From Bacillota bacterium (GTDB lineage: Bacteria; Bacillota; Clostridia; Oscillospirales; Acutalibacteraceae): a stretch of DNA of 43,022 nt. Below the pieces are notes generated by a model. The model searched no databases and was not told the origin of the DNA. It saw only the letters and a program-made list of their open reading frames with translations. The position numbers and the translations under genes were made by a program. The stretch spans positions 1 to 43,022 of the forward strand of contig JAKJCA010000022.1 in the NCBI GenBank assembly GCA_022706685.1, given 5' to 3'. Below are positions 26,411 to 33,831 of the stretch, one piece after another (positions within the stretch are counted from its first letter, which is position 1; every line of letters starts with the position of its first letter).

Positions 26411-26890
26411 TTAGAAACGCCTGCTGTAAATGCCCGGGCTGCTGTCCTCAATGACCGTAGCGCCGACAGACTTGCTGTAATATTCCACGGGGCCGGCGCC
26501 GCCGATCACGGCGTAGGCGAAATCCTGTTCCCACAAGGCTTCCATGCAGCGCCAAAGCAAGGCGCTGCCGATGCCCTCGCCCCGCCGTTTTTTCACGACA
26601 CCGGTCGGGCCGAAAAAGCCTTTGCAGGTCGCGTTGCAACAGGCGAAACCGATCAGCTGATTTTTCGCGTCGACAGCGATAAAACAACCGACCGGGTCAT
26701 GGTACAGCGATGCCTCCGCCTCGCTCGCCCACCCGTCTCCGAATTCCTTTTGAATAAACGCGCGCACCCTGACGAAATCAGGCGACAGCGGCCTGACAAT
26801 TCTGACACCGCCCGTCCGCTCGATTTCCGCCGTCTTTTGACGCAAAGCGGCGTAATCCAGTTTCCAAAGCCTCACCAGCATATCGGGCAT
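26411..26890 (-). CDS. GNAT-family N-acetyltransferase
   Basis: A 159-residue acetyltransferase. The acetyl-CoA loop appears as KKRRGEGIGSALL near residues 100-112, preceded by the strand FFGPTGVV and followed by YYSKSVGATVIED. The acceptor is unknown. The ATG at 26890 has only a weak AAAGGGG upstream; an in-frame ATG at 26881 is possible. It starts 24 bases after the stop of the secreted phosphoesterase gene with no terminator between. It is probably the last gene of the glycyl-radical operon and ends at the strong hairpin 26366-26404. Confidence 0.85.
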   Translation of the reverse strand: MPDMLVRLWKLDYAALRQKTAEIERTGGVRIVRPLSPDFVRVRAFIQKEFGDGWASEAEASLYHDPVGCFIAVDAKNQLIGFACCNATCKGFFGPTGVVKKRRGEGIGSALLWRCMEALWEQDFAYAVIGGAGPVEYYSKSVGATVIEDSSPGIYSRRF

Positions 26891-26914
26891 ACGTTAAACC
26901 CCTTTGTCTGAAAA

Positions 26915-29269
26915 TCAATAAAAAAGCCCGGTTGTCTGGTCGATACCGACGAACCAGTTCGAATAGTCCACAACAATGCCCGCGTCGGCGCTGTCGATGT
27001 TCCCGTCGCCGTTGACATCCGCCGCCCGGTACAAAAAGTTCTGCGTTATAATATCCCATGAAATCGCCCAGTTTTCAAAATCGACAATAAGACCCGCGTC
27101 CGCGGCGTCGATGTTGCCGTCGCCGTTGACATCGCCGAAAATAACGGCGGTATGGCTCTCGCAGACCAAACCGGTCAGGTTGTCGGTTAGTTCAATGCGT
27201 GTGCCCGTGCCGACAGTTTGCTGCCCGGGCGGATATGTAATCGTACCTGCGCTTCCGGAAATAGCGATAAAGCCGCTTTCAAAATGCTGCCTGGACAAAC
27301 CCGTTTCAAGGCCGAAGATAAAGCCGCTTTCCGCTTCGATTCGAGTCGTTGAGCCTGCGGCTGCCACAAGAGAAGGAAACGCGGCAGTACGTTCATAACG
27401 GAAAATAACGCGATTGTTCTCCAGAGCGATTTCAAAGGTTCTGGTCCCGCTGTTATCCCCTGCCTCCGGCAGAAAAGCATACCCTTCGACGGGATGAAAT
27501 GTTTCGGCTGCCAGTGTTCCCGCCGGCAGGCCCTCGACGATTTTATCGGGCAGCAGTTTCGTTCCGCCGCAGCGGTATTCGACCGTATAGGAAGCGTCAC
27601 GGATACGCAGCGCTTCATAAGCGGCCCGCAGGGCGGACGTAAAAGCATCGACTCTGGTCTGGTCCGGAATTTTCAGCCCGTTGACAACGGCGCCGGCCGC
27701 GGTATCCCAAACGGCGAGCGATTGCGCCGTATAATAGGCGCGCGGAAGATAACGGCCCGCATGTGTCTGCGCATAAAAGGGCGGAGCCAGAATGGTATCG
27801 GCGGACACAGATGAAAGGACCTGGCTCAGCGCAGTATAATCGGCCGTTTTCAGCCGCAAGGACTGCCACGCGGTGTTGATATTTAAAGCGAAAGCGTCAA
27901 TCCGGCTTTGATACCTGCTGTCAAGATTGTGCTCGACGCCCGCAAGGGCGTTTGTTAAAGGCAGCGCGCTGTTTTCGAAGAAAGACGGAGCGTACAGCCC
28001 GTCCCCCGAAGTAGTTCCCGCAAGGTTGCAATAGGCGGGGTCGTTAATATTATTAGCGCGGTAATAGGCCGACGGACCGATAAACACGCGCGCCCGGGCC
28101 GCCGCGGCGTCGACGGCGGAGTAATCGCCCGGACCGTAATTCAACAGCATGGAACGGGTAATGCTCATGGTGGTATATGTACCGCTTTGATCAATTTCAA
28201 ACACGCGCACGCCCGGGTCACCGTCGTTATAGCCCTGCAGGGTCGATGCCTTCGCGTAGCCGAGCGTAATGCCGTCCGCCGTCGTACCGACAAAGCTGTT
28301 TTTGTGATTGTGGCCGAAAAACGCGCCTTTCATATTCCCGCTGGCAAGCCAGGCTTCGTAAATCGTTTTGCTGCCGTAAGCCGGGGAAGAGCGGTGTTCG
28401 GCCGACTGATAGGTGGCCAAATCCGTCGGTCCCGGCGCTTCTTTGTAAATATCGCCTACGCTTTCCGACCCGCTTGATTTGAAGTCGATGAGCGCGGTAT
28501 TAAGCGCCCATGTGTCGTCCTTAAAGGGTTCATGGCTGCCTTCAAAAGCGCCCGGGGTACCGGCCGGGACTTTCAGCAGGAGGTTGTAAAACTCCGGCAC
28601 CGGAATATGCTGAAACCAAAGGCACGGCACCGTCGGGTTGGTGTTGATAAAATAGTCGATTTGGCTGGTTTTGACATTATCCAAGCTGGTCATTGTAATG
28701 GTCAGGTAGCCGCCCGAGTCCATCAGGAAAATCTGAAACGCCGGCGGCCCTCCGGTTTGGCCGAACGGATAAATCGGTATCGTACCGCTGCCGGTACCGT
28801 CAAGCGCGGCGACGTCGTGGTCGATGAAGTCTTCGCCGCCTTTGGTGCGGTAATAAGCGTACTGCTCTTCCCGCGTTCCGGGGTTCGTCGGCCAGACACC
28901 CGTATCGTCATGGTTGCCGAAGGTGACGGCGAACTTGGTATGCGTCGCAAGCAGCGGGGCAAGGAACTGGTCCACCGCCGACTTGAAACTGTTTTTCGAT
29001 ATAAAACCGCGGATATTGTCGCCTGTCAGGACGACAAGGTCGGGGCTGTACCGGGCGATGGCGCGCGTAATGAGATCGATGATTTCGGGCTCGACGGTAT
29101 CGTTTTCCTGAATATCCGCCAGCTGCAGTACGGTGAATTTGCCCTCGCGGTCGAAGTTAAGCGTACCGCTGAAAGACGCCGCGCCCGGCACCGCAAAAAG
29201 GCCGGCTGCCGAAACGGCAATCAGCGACGCGAGCAGAAGAGAGAGCGCCTTTTTCATCATTTTCCACAT
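26915..29269 (-). CDS. Secreted calcineurin-like metallophosphoesterase with C-terminal type I dockerin
   Basis: A 784-residue protein. A signal peptide covers about residues 1-31. The metallophosphoesterase domain (about 43-390) has TGDN at 82-85, GNHD at 118-121, FQHIPVPEF and FFGHNHKN. Its first metal motif is Asp52-Ile-Gln54 rather than the usual DxH. Helical FIVAR-like repeats follow (about 455-570), then a beta-rich segment. A type I dockerin occupies residues 711-784, with two calcium loops (DVNGDGNIDAAD and DVNGDGNIDSAD). It is probably exported and docked to a cohesin scaffold. The substrate is unknown. The first ATG lacks a clear ribosome site; a GCCGG-TTTT-CCGGC hairpin sits just before it, so the ATG at 29260 or 29257 may be used. 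Confidence 0.9.
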   Translation of the reverse strand: MWKMMKKALSLLLASLIAVSAAGLFAVPGAASFSGTLNFDREGKFTVLQLADIQENDTVEPEIIDLITRAIARYSPDLVVLTGDNIRGFISKNSFKSAVDQFLAPLLATHTKFAVTFGNHDDTGVWPTNPGTREEQYAYYRTKGGEDFIDHDVAALDGTGSGTIPIYPFGQTGGPPAFQIFLMDSGGYLTITMTSLDNVKTSQIDYFINTNPTVPCLWFQHIPVPEFYNLLLKVPAGTPGAFEGSHEPFKDDTWALNTALIDFKSSGSESVGDIYKEAPGPTDLATYQSAEHRSSPAYGSKTIYEAWLASGNMKGAFFGHNHKNSFVGTTADGITLGYAKASTLQGYNDGDPGVRVFEIDQSGTYTTMSITRSMLLNYGPGDYSAVDAAAARARVFIGPSAYYRANNINDPAYCNLAGTTSGDGLYAPSFFENSALPLTNALAGVEHNLDSRYQSRIDAFALNINTAWQSLRLKTADYTALSQVLSSVSADTILAPPFYAQTHAGRYLPRAYYTAQSLAVWDTAAGAVVNGLKIPDQTRVDAFTSALRAAYEALRIRDASYTVEYRCGGTKLLPDKIVEGLPAGTLAAETFHPVEGYAFLPEAGDNSGTRTFEIALENNRVIFRYERTAAFPSLVAAAGSTTRIEAESGFIFGLETGLSRQHFESGFIAISGSAGTITYPPGQQTVGTGTRIELTDNLTGLVCESHTAVIFGDVNGDGNIDAADAGLIVDFENWAISWDIITQNFLYRAADVNGDGNIDSADAGIVVDYSNWFVGIDQTTGLFY

Positions 29270-29291
29270 GCCGGAAAACCGGCGGCATCGT

Positions 29292-32200
29292 TCAGGCGTA
29301 GCAGGTCCGGTTGATGATAATCAGTTTCAGTTCGTCGGACAGTTCGTTGAAATACGCGCAGTAACCGGCGACGCGCACCATGAGGAACTTATATTTCTCC
29401 GGATGATTGTAGGCGTCGATGAGAATCTGACGGTTGATGACGTTGGGCTGGAACTGCATGCCGCCCTCGGTCAAATAGGTTTTAAAGATGGCGGCAAGGT
29501 TTTTAACGCCTTCAAGCCCCTTAAACAGTGCCGCGTCGATGGTGAAGGTCAGGGTGGTTCCGTTCGGCGCGAAGTCTGTAAAATCAACGGCGCCGACCGA
29601 GTTGAGGGAGGAAAGCAAATCCGCTTTTTCCATCGCATAATGCGGCGCGACGCTGTTGGCCAGCGGCACGCCTTTCAAGCGGCCGGAGGGCAGCGCCTGC
29701 GTCTTTTTCCCGTAGCGGTCGTTGACGTTAAGCGCGTAGTAACCCGCAGTGTAAATACCGCCGCGCGGACATCCCTCCACCGAGGCGAGCACCCGGTTAT
29801 ATATTTCCATCACGCGCGTGACCCATTCCGAAGCCTTCTCGGACGTATCGTCGCCGAATTTCGGCACGGCGAGCAAATCGGCGCGTATTTGCTGATTTTT
29901 TTCACCCTCGAAATTCGCGTCGATGGCGTTGATGACTTCGATGAGATTATATTTTTTCTGCTTGAATACGACTTCGTCCAGCGCGTACAGCGAATCGGCG
30001 ACGTCCGTGACGCCGATGGCCTGGATACCGCTGCTGTTGAAATCGGCGCCGCCCTCGTAGGCGTCGAGCCCGCGCCTGACACAGCCCTTGAAGAGCGAGG
30101 AGGCCAGCGGTGTCGTAAAGTACCGGCGCAGAACCGCTTCGATTTTTTGATGGTCGGCCAGCACGCCGTTCGCCAGGACGCCCAGCCTGGTTTCGAAACG
30201 GCTGAGAAGTTCCTCCATGTCGGCGGGCGGCTTGAGGTCGAACAGTCCCCTGACCAATTTGAATCTCTCGACTTTTCTGTTATGCCGGCGGATGACGGCG
30301 CGCGACAGCGGGTTGGTCCCTTTGACAGAATATTCAAGAAACTTTGTAACAAGCTTTTCGTTGCGCTGCTTTTTATCCATATGCCACAGGTCGTGCTCCT
30401 GGCCTTTAAGCGCCTGCAGCAGAGGCAGCGCAAGGTTCATATTCGCGCAGTCGGTATTGCCGAAGTGGTCGTCGGAAGCGTTGGGTTCCACACAGCCGAC
30501 AATGGCGTAGTTGCGCGCTTGCGCAAGGGTGGTGTCATAGTGGCTGAGAATCGAAGGGATATAGATTTCGTCGCTGAATAATTCGGGCATGGGGCAGCCG
30601 TTGATATAAATCTCCGCAAGGCGCTCGAGGTATTTCTGCGGGCTGCCTTTGTGAATGCGCGCGCACATATTGACGGCGAGCGGCTGGAGTTCGCAGGCAT
30701 CGACCAGCATATAGGTCAGGTCGTTGGTGGCGTCCCTGCCCTGCTTGTCGACGCCGCCGAAAGTGAGCGCCTGGTCGGTGGAAAGCGTTTCAAACAGTTT
30801 GGCGACATTGAGGTAGGAGTCGCCGTCGTTGACCAGAATGGCCTCGTCCATTTTCAGGATGAACAGGCAAATCAATTCCTTCGCCTCGTCGTAGGTGATC
30901 AGCCCCGCGTCAAGGTCCCTCTTATAGTACGGGTACAGCACCTGGTCCAGACGGCCGAAGGAAACGGCGTTTTCGTAAGCTTCGATGCAAAGGGCGATTT
31001 GCAGGAAGGTGATGCACTGCATCGCTTCACGGAAAGTGCGCGCCGGGTTTTTCGGCACATGGCGGCAAACCTCGGCCATATCGGCGAGTTCTTTTTGCCT
31101 GGCGGGATCCTTCTCCCGGGCGCTCATTTGCTCAAGGAGAACGGCGTAACGCTCAGCAAAAGCCTCGAGCGCGTGAAGCGCGATGACCGCGCCGTCGTAA
31201 AAATCGGGATTGTTCCCGGGATGTTCTCGTTTTGCCGCTTCGATTTCCGCAATGATACCTGTCGTGCCGAGTTCCAGCATACGGTCGAAGTTGACGATGA
31301 AATGCGCGATGGCGGCAAAATTGTTGTTGAAGCCGGCAATCATTTCCGACGTGCGGGCCACCATGTCAAGCAAGATGGAAAACTTGGAGTTGACGCGGCC
31401 GAATATGCCTTTTTTCACCCAGAACGGTAAAATGAAGAAGTAGAAATACAGGCGGTCTTTCAACCCGATTCTGAATGAGACCGGTTTTTGGCGGTTTAAC
31501 TTGTGTATGAAAGAAACCGCCAGCGCCCCGTATTGTTCCTCCCACAGCTGGCCGCCGACGCGGTTGGCGGTAAAGTTGCCCACCAGCAGCTCGCCGGGAT
31601 AGACTTTGATGGCTTTGTTTTTCAGGACATAGTCGAGGCGTTTCGCGCGATGGATGTGGACCGGGTCCTGAAAACCGTTCTTTTTATAAAACTTTGTTTT
31701 CAGTTTTGCCACGTCGAGGCACAGGGTGCGGTCGCTTTCATGAATCGCGTTGCGGATCTCCATGACGCGCTGCGTGAATTCGGCGGGTTTAATCGTCGTG
31801 TCCGGGTCGCCGTCGACGGCTTCGATGCCGCAACGCGCAAAAACCTCCGCGGCGGCCAGAGCCGCAGCGGCGCTTTGTTCCGGCGATATATCCAGCCGGG
31901 GACGTTCGAGCCCGAGGCGTTTCGCCTTGTCCTCGTACATATTGTGGTATTTCAGCAGTTCAATGCGGTGATGTCCGATGGACTTGGCAAAAGCGGCGAC
32001 GCGTTCAATGCTTTCCGGCGAATCGTTATAGCCCGGGACGACCACCATACGCAAGCGGATTTCCGCTTTCGCGGCGGCAAGCCGTTTGATGTTTTCGGCA
32101 ATGAGAACGCCGTTTTGACCGGTCAGTTTTTCATGCAGCAGGGCGTCACCGGCCGTTTTGATATCGACAAAAAACAGGTCAACAAACGGCAGGACCGCCT

Positions 32201-32633
32201 CAACCGTGCTCCATGGGACATGCAGGCCGGTTTCCACCGCCGTATGGATACCTTTGTTTTTCAGTATTTTCAGCAGCCGGACGAGCGCCTCCGGTTTTTG
32301 CAGCAGGGGTTCCCCGCCGCTGAGCGTAACGCCGCCGCCGGAAGAAAAATAGTATTTGCTGTCTTTCAGCACGGTTTGCGCGACTTGAGCGGGAGTCAAG
32401 ACCTCTTCGCCGGCCGCCTCAAAGGAAAGCGTCTCCGGGTTCTGGCACCATAGGCAGTTGAGCGCGCAGCCGCGGAAAAAGACGGTGGTGCGCAGCCCCG
32501 GCCCGTCGTGGACGCAGGTCCGCTGAATTCTGACGACGCGCAGCTCGCCCCCGGGTTCATCGGCTGCGGTTTTGTCCGCCCACACAGCAGGACGGGCTTT
32601 CGGCTGACGCAAAGCGGTTTGTTTGACGCGCAT
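29292..32633 (-). CDS. Fused radical-SAM activase and glycyl radical enzyme
   Basis: A 1113-residue chain. Residues about 30-278 are a glycyl radical enzyme activase. RTCVHDGPGLRTTVFFRGC leads into the radical-SAM cluster Cys56-x3-Cys60-x2-Cys63, with SAM-binding GGE at 106-108. No extra ferredoxin cysteines follow. Residues about 285-1113 are a full-length glycyl radical enzyme. Its active-site loop is GCVEP (Cys714, Glu716), and the radical loop is RVAGY with predicted Gly1090, 23 residues from the end. GCVEP suggests the dehydratase/lyase group rather than true pyruvate formate-lyase; the substrate is unknown. ATG at 32633 has GGAGGG at proper spacing. The upstream in-frame ATG at 32729 lies inside the promoter and cannot be used from it. 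The secreted phosphoesterase gene follows after 22 bases. Confidence 0.93.
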   Translation of the reverse strand: MRVKQTALRQPKARPAVWADKTAADEPGGELRVVRIQRTCVHDGPGLRTTVFFRGCALNCLWCQNPETLSFEAAGEEVLTPAQVAQTVLKDSKYYFSSGGGVTLSGGEPLLQKPEALVRLLKILKNKGIHTAVETGLHVPWSTVEAVLPFVDLFFVDIKTAGDALLHEKLTGQNGVLIAENIKRLAAAKAEIRLRMVVVPGYNDSPESIERVAAFAKSIGHHRIELLKYHNMYEDKAKRLGLERPRLDISPEQSAAAALAAAEVFARCGIEAVDGDPDTTIKPAEFTQRVMEIRNAIHESDRTLCLDVAKLKTKFYKKNGFQDPVHIHRAKRLDYVLKNKAIKVYPGELLVGNFTANRVGGQLWEEQYGALAVSFIHKLNRQKPVSFRIGLKDRLYFYFFILPFWVKKGIFGRVNSKFSILLDMVARTSEMIAGFNNNFAAIAHFIVNFDRMLELGTTGIIAEIEAAKREHPGNNPDFYDGAVIALHALEAFAERYAVLLEQMSAREKDPARQKELADMAEVCRHVPKNPARTFREAMQCITFLQIALCIEAYENAVSFGRLDQVLYPYYKRDLDAGLITYDEAKELICLFILKMDEAILVNDGDSYLNVAKLFETLSTDQALTFGGVDKQGRDATNDLTYMLVDACELQPLAVNMCARIHKGSPQKYLERLAEIYINGCPMPELFSDEIYIPSILSHYDTTLAQARNYAIVGCVEPNASDDHFGNTDCANMNLALPLLQALKGQEHDLWHMDKKQRNEKLVTKFLEYSVKGTNPLSRAVIRRHNRKVERFKLVRGLFDLKPPADMEELLSRFETRLGVLANGVLADHQKIEAVLRRYFTTPLASSLFKGCVRRGLDAYEGGADFNSSGIQAIGVTDVADSLYALDEVVFKQKKYNLIEVINAIDANFEGEKNQQIRADLLAVPKFGDDTSEKASEWVTRVMEIYNRVLASVEGCPRGGIYTAGYYALNVNDRYGKKTQALPSGRLKGVPLANSVAPHYAMEKADLLSSLNSVGAVDFTDFAPNGTTLTFTIDAALFKGLEGVKNLAAIFKTYLTEGGMQFQPNVINRQILIDAYNHPEKYKFLMVRVAGYCAYFNELSDELKLIIINRTCYA

Positions 32634-32727
32634 TGAATCATCCCTCCGGAATAAGACCTTGAAGCCTTTTGCAGCGCGGAGGAACACGTCGGGATTGCGC
32701 CGCTTAACACGATAAATTTCCATTATC

Positions 32728-32756
32728 ATTGTATATAATTATTATAATGATGTCAA
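32728..32756 (-). promoter_or_regulatory. Promoter of the glycyl-radical operon
   Basis: On the minus strand a perfect TTGACA (32756-32751), a 17-base AT-rich spacer and TACAAT (32733-32728). Transcription would start near 32721, leaving a leader of about 88 bases before the ATG at 32633. Confidence 0.85.
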
Positions 32757-32842
32757 TGCGCGGCGAAACGGCAAAACACGTATATGGAGCATTGCCGGCG
32801 ATAAAACCGGATAAAAATGACAGCCGATATGATTGTCAAATA

Positions 32843-32871
32843 TTGCACACTTATCACGTATTTGATATATT
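32843..32871 (+). promoter_or_regulatory. Possible promoter of the lipoprotein/beta-helix operon
   Basis: TTGCAC (32843-32848), a 17-base spacer and TATATT (32866-32871). The -10 is good and the -35 weak. Two CACGTATT copies flank the -10, suggesting a regulator site. Confidence 0.5.
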
Positions 32872-32882
32872 GAACACGTATT
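32855..32882 (+). repeat. Two CACGTATT direct repeats with a 20-base period
   Basis: Copies lie at 32855-32862 and 32875-32882, exactly 20 bases apart, or about two helix turns. A related CACGTAT occurs at 32777-32783. They surround the -10 box of the predicted plus-strand promoter and could bind a regulator as a dimer. Confidence 0.5.
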
Positions 32883-32970
32883 CCGAATCTGCCGCCCCTT
32901 TCGGGCGCCGGCTTTTGCGTATGATAACGGGTACCCGCGGTATTCACCGAGAAGAACGGAGGAAAAAACC

Positions 32971-33813
32971 ATGAAAAAAGCATTGCTCTTGACCTTGGCC
33001 TTTTTAATGATTCTCTCCCTGTGCGCATGCAATTTCAGTTTTTCCAGCGCCAATTTCGCGAACATCAAAATGGCATCCGAAATCAACGAGGATACGCTGG
33101 CCCCCGTTACCGTCACCAAAGTCTTCCCCCCGGACGCGCCGATCATTTACGTGACCGGAGAGGTGAAAAACGCGCCGTCCGGGACGGTAATCAAGGCGGA
33201 ATGGATATACACTCAACCCGAGCCGGACGAACCCATCGGCACCGGTGAGGATACCGTCAAGGCAACATCCAACGTCTTCGAGTTCCATCTGACCAACGGC
33301 GGCGACCCTTTCCCGACGGGCACCTACAACATCAAAATGTATCTGGACGGCAAAATCAAGGCGGAAGTCTCCTTTTCGGTAGAAGGAACGGCGGAAACCA
33401 CCACGGCGGCGCCGACAACTGCCGAAACGACCACAGCCGCCGCGACAACCGCGGCTGCCGCCGTTAAACCGGTATTCAGCGAATTAAAGACGTCCCTAGG
33501 CGCGGATGAGGAAACTTTCGAGCCGATTAACGTAACCGACCATTTCAACCAAACCGACGACAAGATTTATTTAACCGGCAAACTCGACAACGGCACGGTC
33601 GGCAAAGTTCTCTCGACGGAATGGCGGTATGTCAACGAGGACAACTCCACCACCCTCATCGATACCATCGATTATACGCTTGAATACACCAGCACGATTT
33701 TCAGATTCTACCTGACCATGCCGGACGGCGGCTGGTATATCGGCGATTATGAAATCTGGCTGTATGTGGACGGAACTTATTATACTTATGTCAGTTTCAA
33801 CGTCACCGCGTAA
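32971..33813 (+). CDS. Lipoprotein with two homologous beta domains joined by a Thr/Ala-rich linker
   Basis: A 280-residue protein with a lipoprotein signal peptide ending in LCAC (lipidated Cys20). Two domains align by eye: residues about 38-135 (VTVTKVF..IIYVTGEV..IKAEWIY..YNIKMYLDGKIKAEVSFSV) and about 178-280 (INVTDHF..KIYLTGKL..LSTEWRY..YEIWLYVDGTYYTYVSFNV). A linker near 138-165, made almost only of Thr, Ala and Glu, separates them. The function is not recognised; a surface-exposed Ig-like binding role is only a guess. ATG at 32971 follows CGGAGG. The beta-helix gene starts 18 bases after the stop, so the two are probably co-transcribed. Confidence 0.85.
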   Translation: MKKALLLTLAFLMILSLCACNFSFSSANFANIKMASEINEDTLAPVTVTKVFPPDAPIIYVTGEVKNAPSGTVIKAEWIYTQPEPDEPIGTGEDTVKATSNVFEFHLTNGGDPFPTGTYNIKMYLDGKIKAEVSFSVEGTAETTTAAPTTAETTTAAATTAAAAVKPVFSELKTSLGADEETFEPINVTDHFNQTDDKIYLTGKLDNGTVGKVLSTEWRYVNEDNSTTLIDTIDYTLEYTSTIFRFYLTMPDGGWYIGDYEIWLYVDGTYYTYVSFNVTA

Positions 33814-33831
33814 AGAAAGGCGGCGGATGGT

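Larger units (their letters stand above)
32634..32970. other. Divergent intergenic regulatory region
   Basis: This 337-base stretch separates the glycyl-radical operon from the lipoprotein operon. It holds one promoter on each strand, an AT-rich core and three CACGTAT copies. I see no gene or known RNA element in it. The small open frame at 32729-32974 on the plus strand overlaps both promoters and is not credible. Confidence 0.7.

Noticed and set aside
29292..32633. Annotation as plain pyruvate formate-lyase
   Set aside because: The active-site loop is GCVEP, not the Cys-Cys pair of pyruvate formate-lyase, so formate acetyltransferase is not supported.
32634..32729. 32-residue N-terminal extension of the activase-enzyme fusion
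   Set aside because: The upstream ATG overlaps the -10 box of the promoter, and the ATG at 32633 has a proper GGAGGG.
32729..32974. Small plus-strand gene of 81 codons
   Set aside because: No ribosome site; it overlaps both divergent promoters and the lipoprotein ribosome site.
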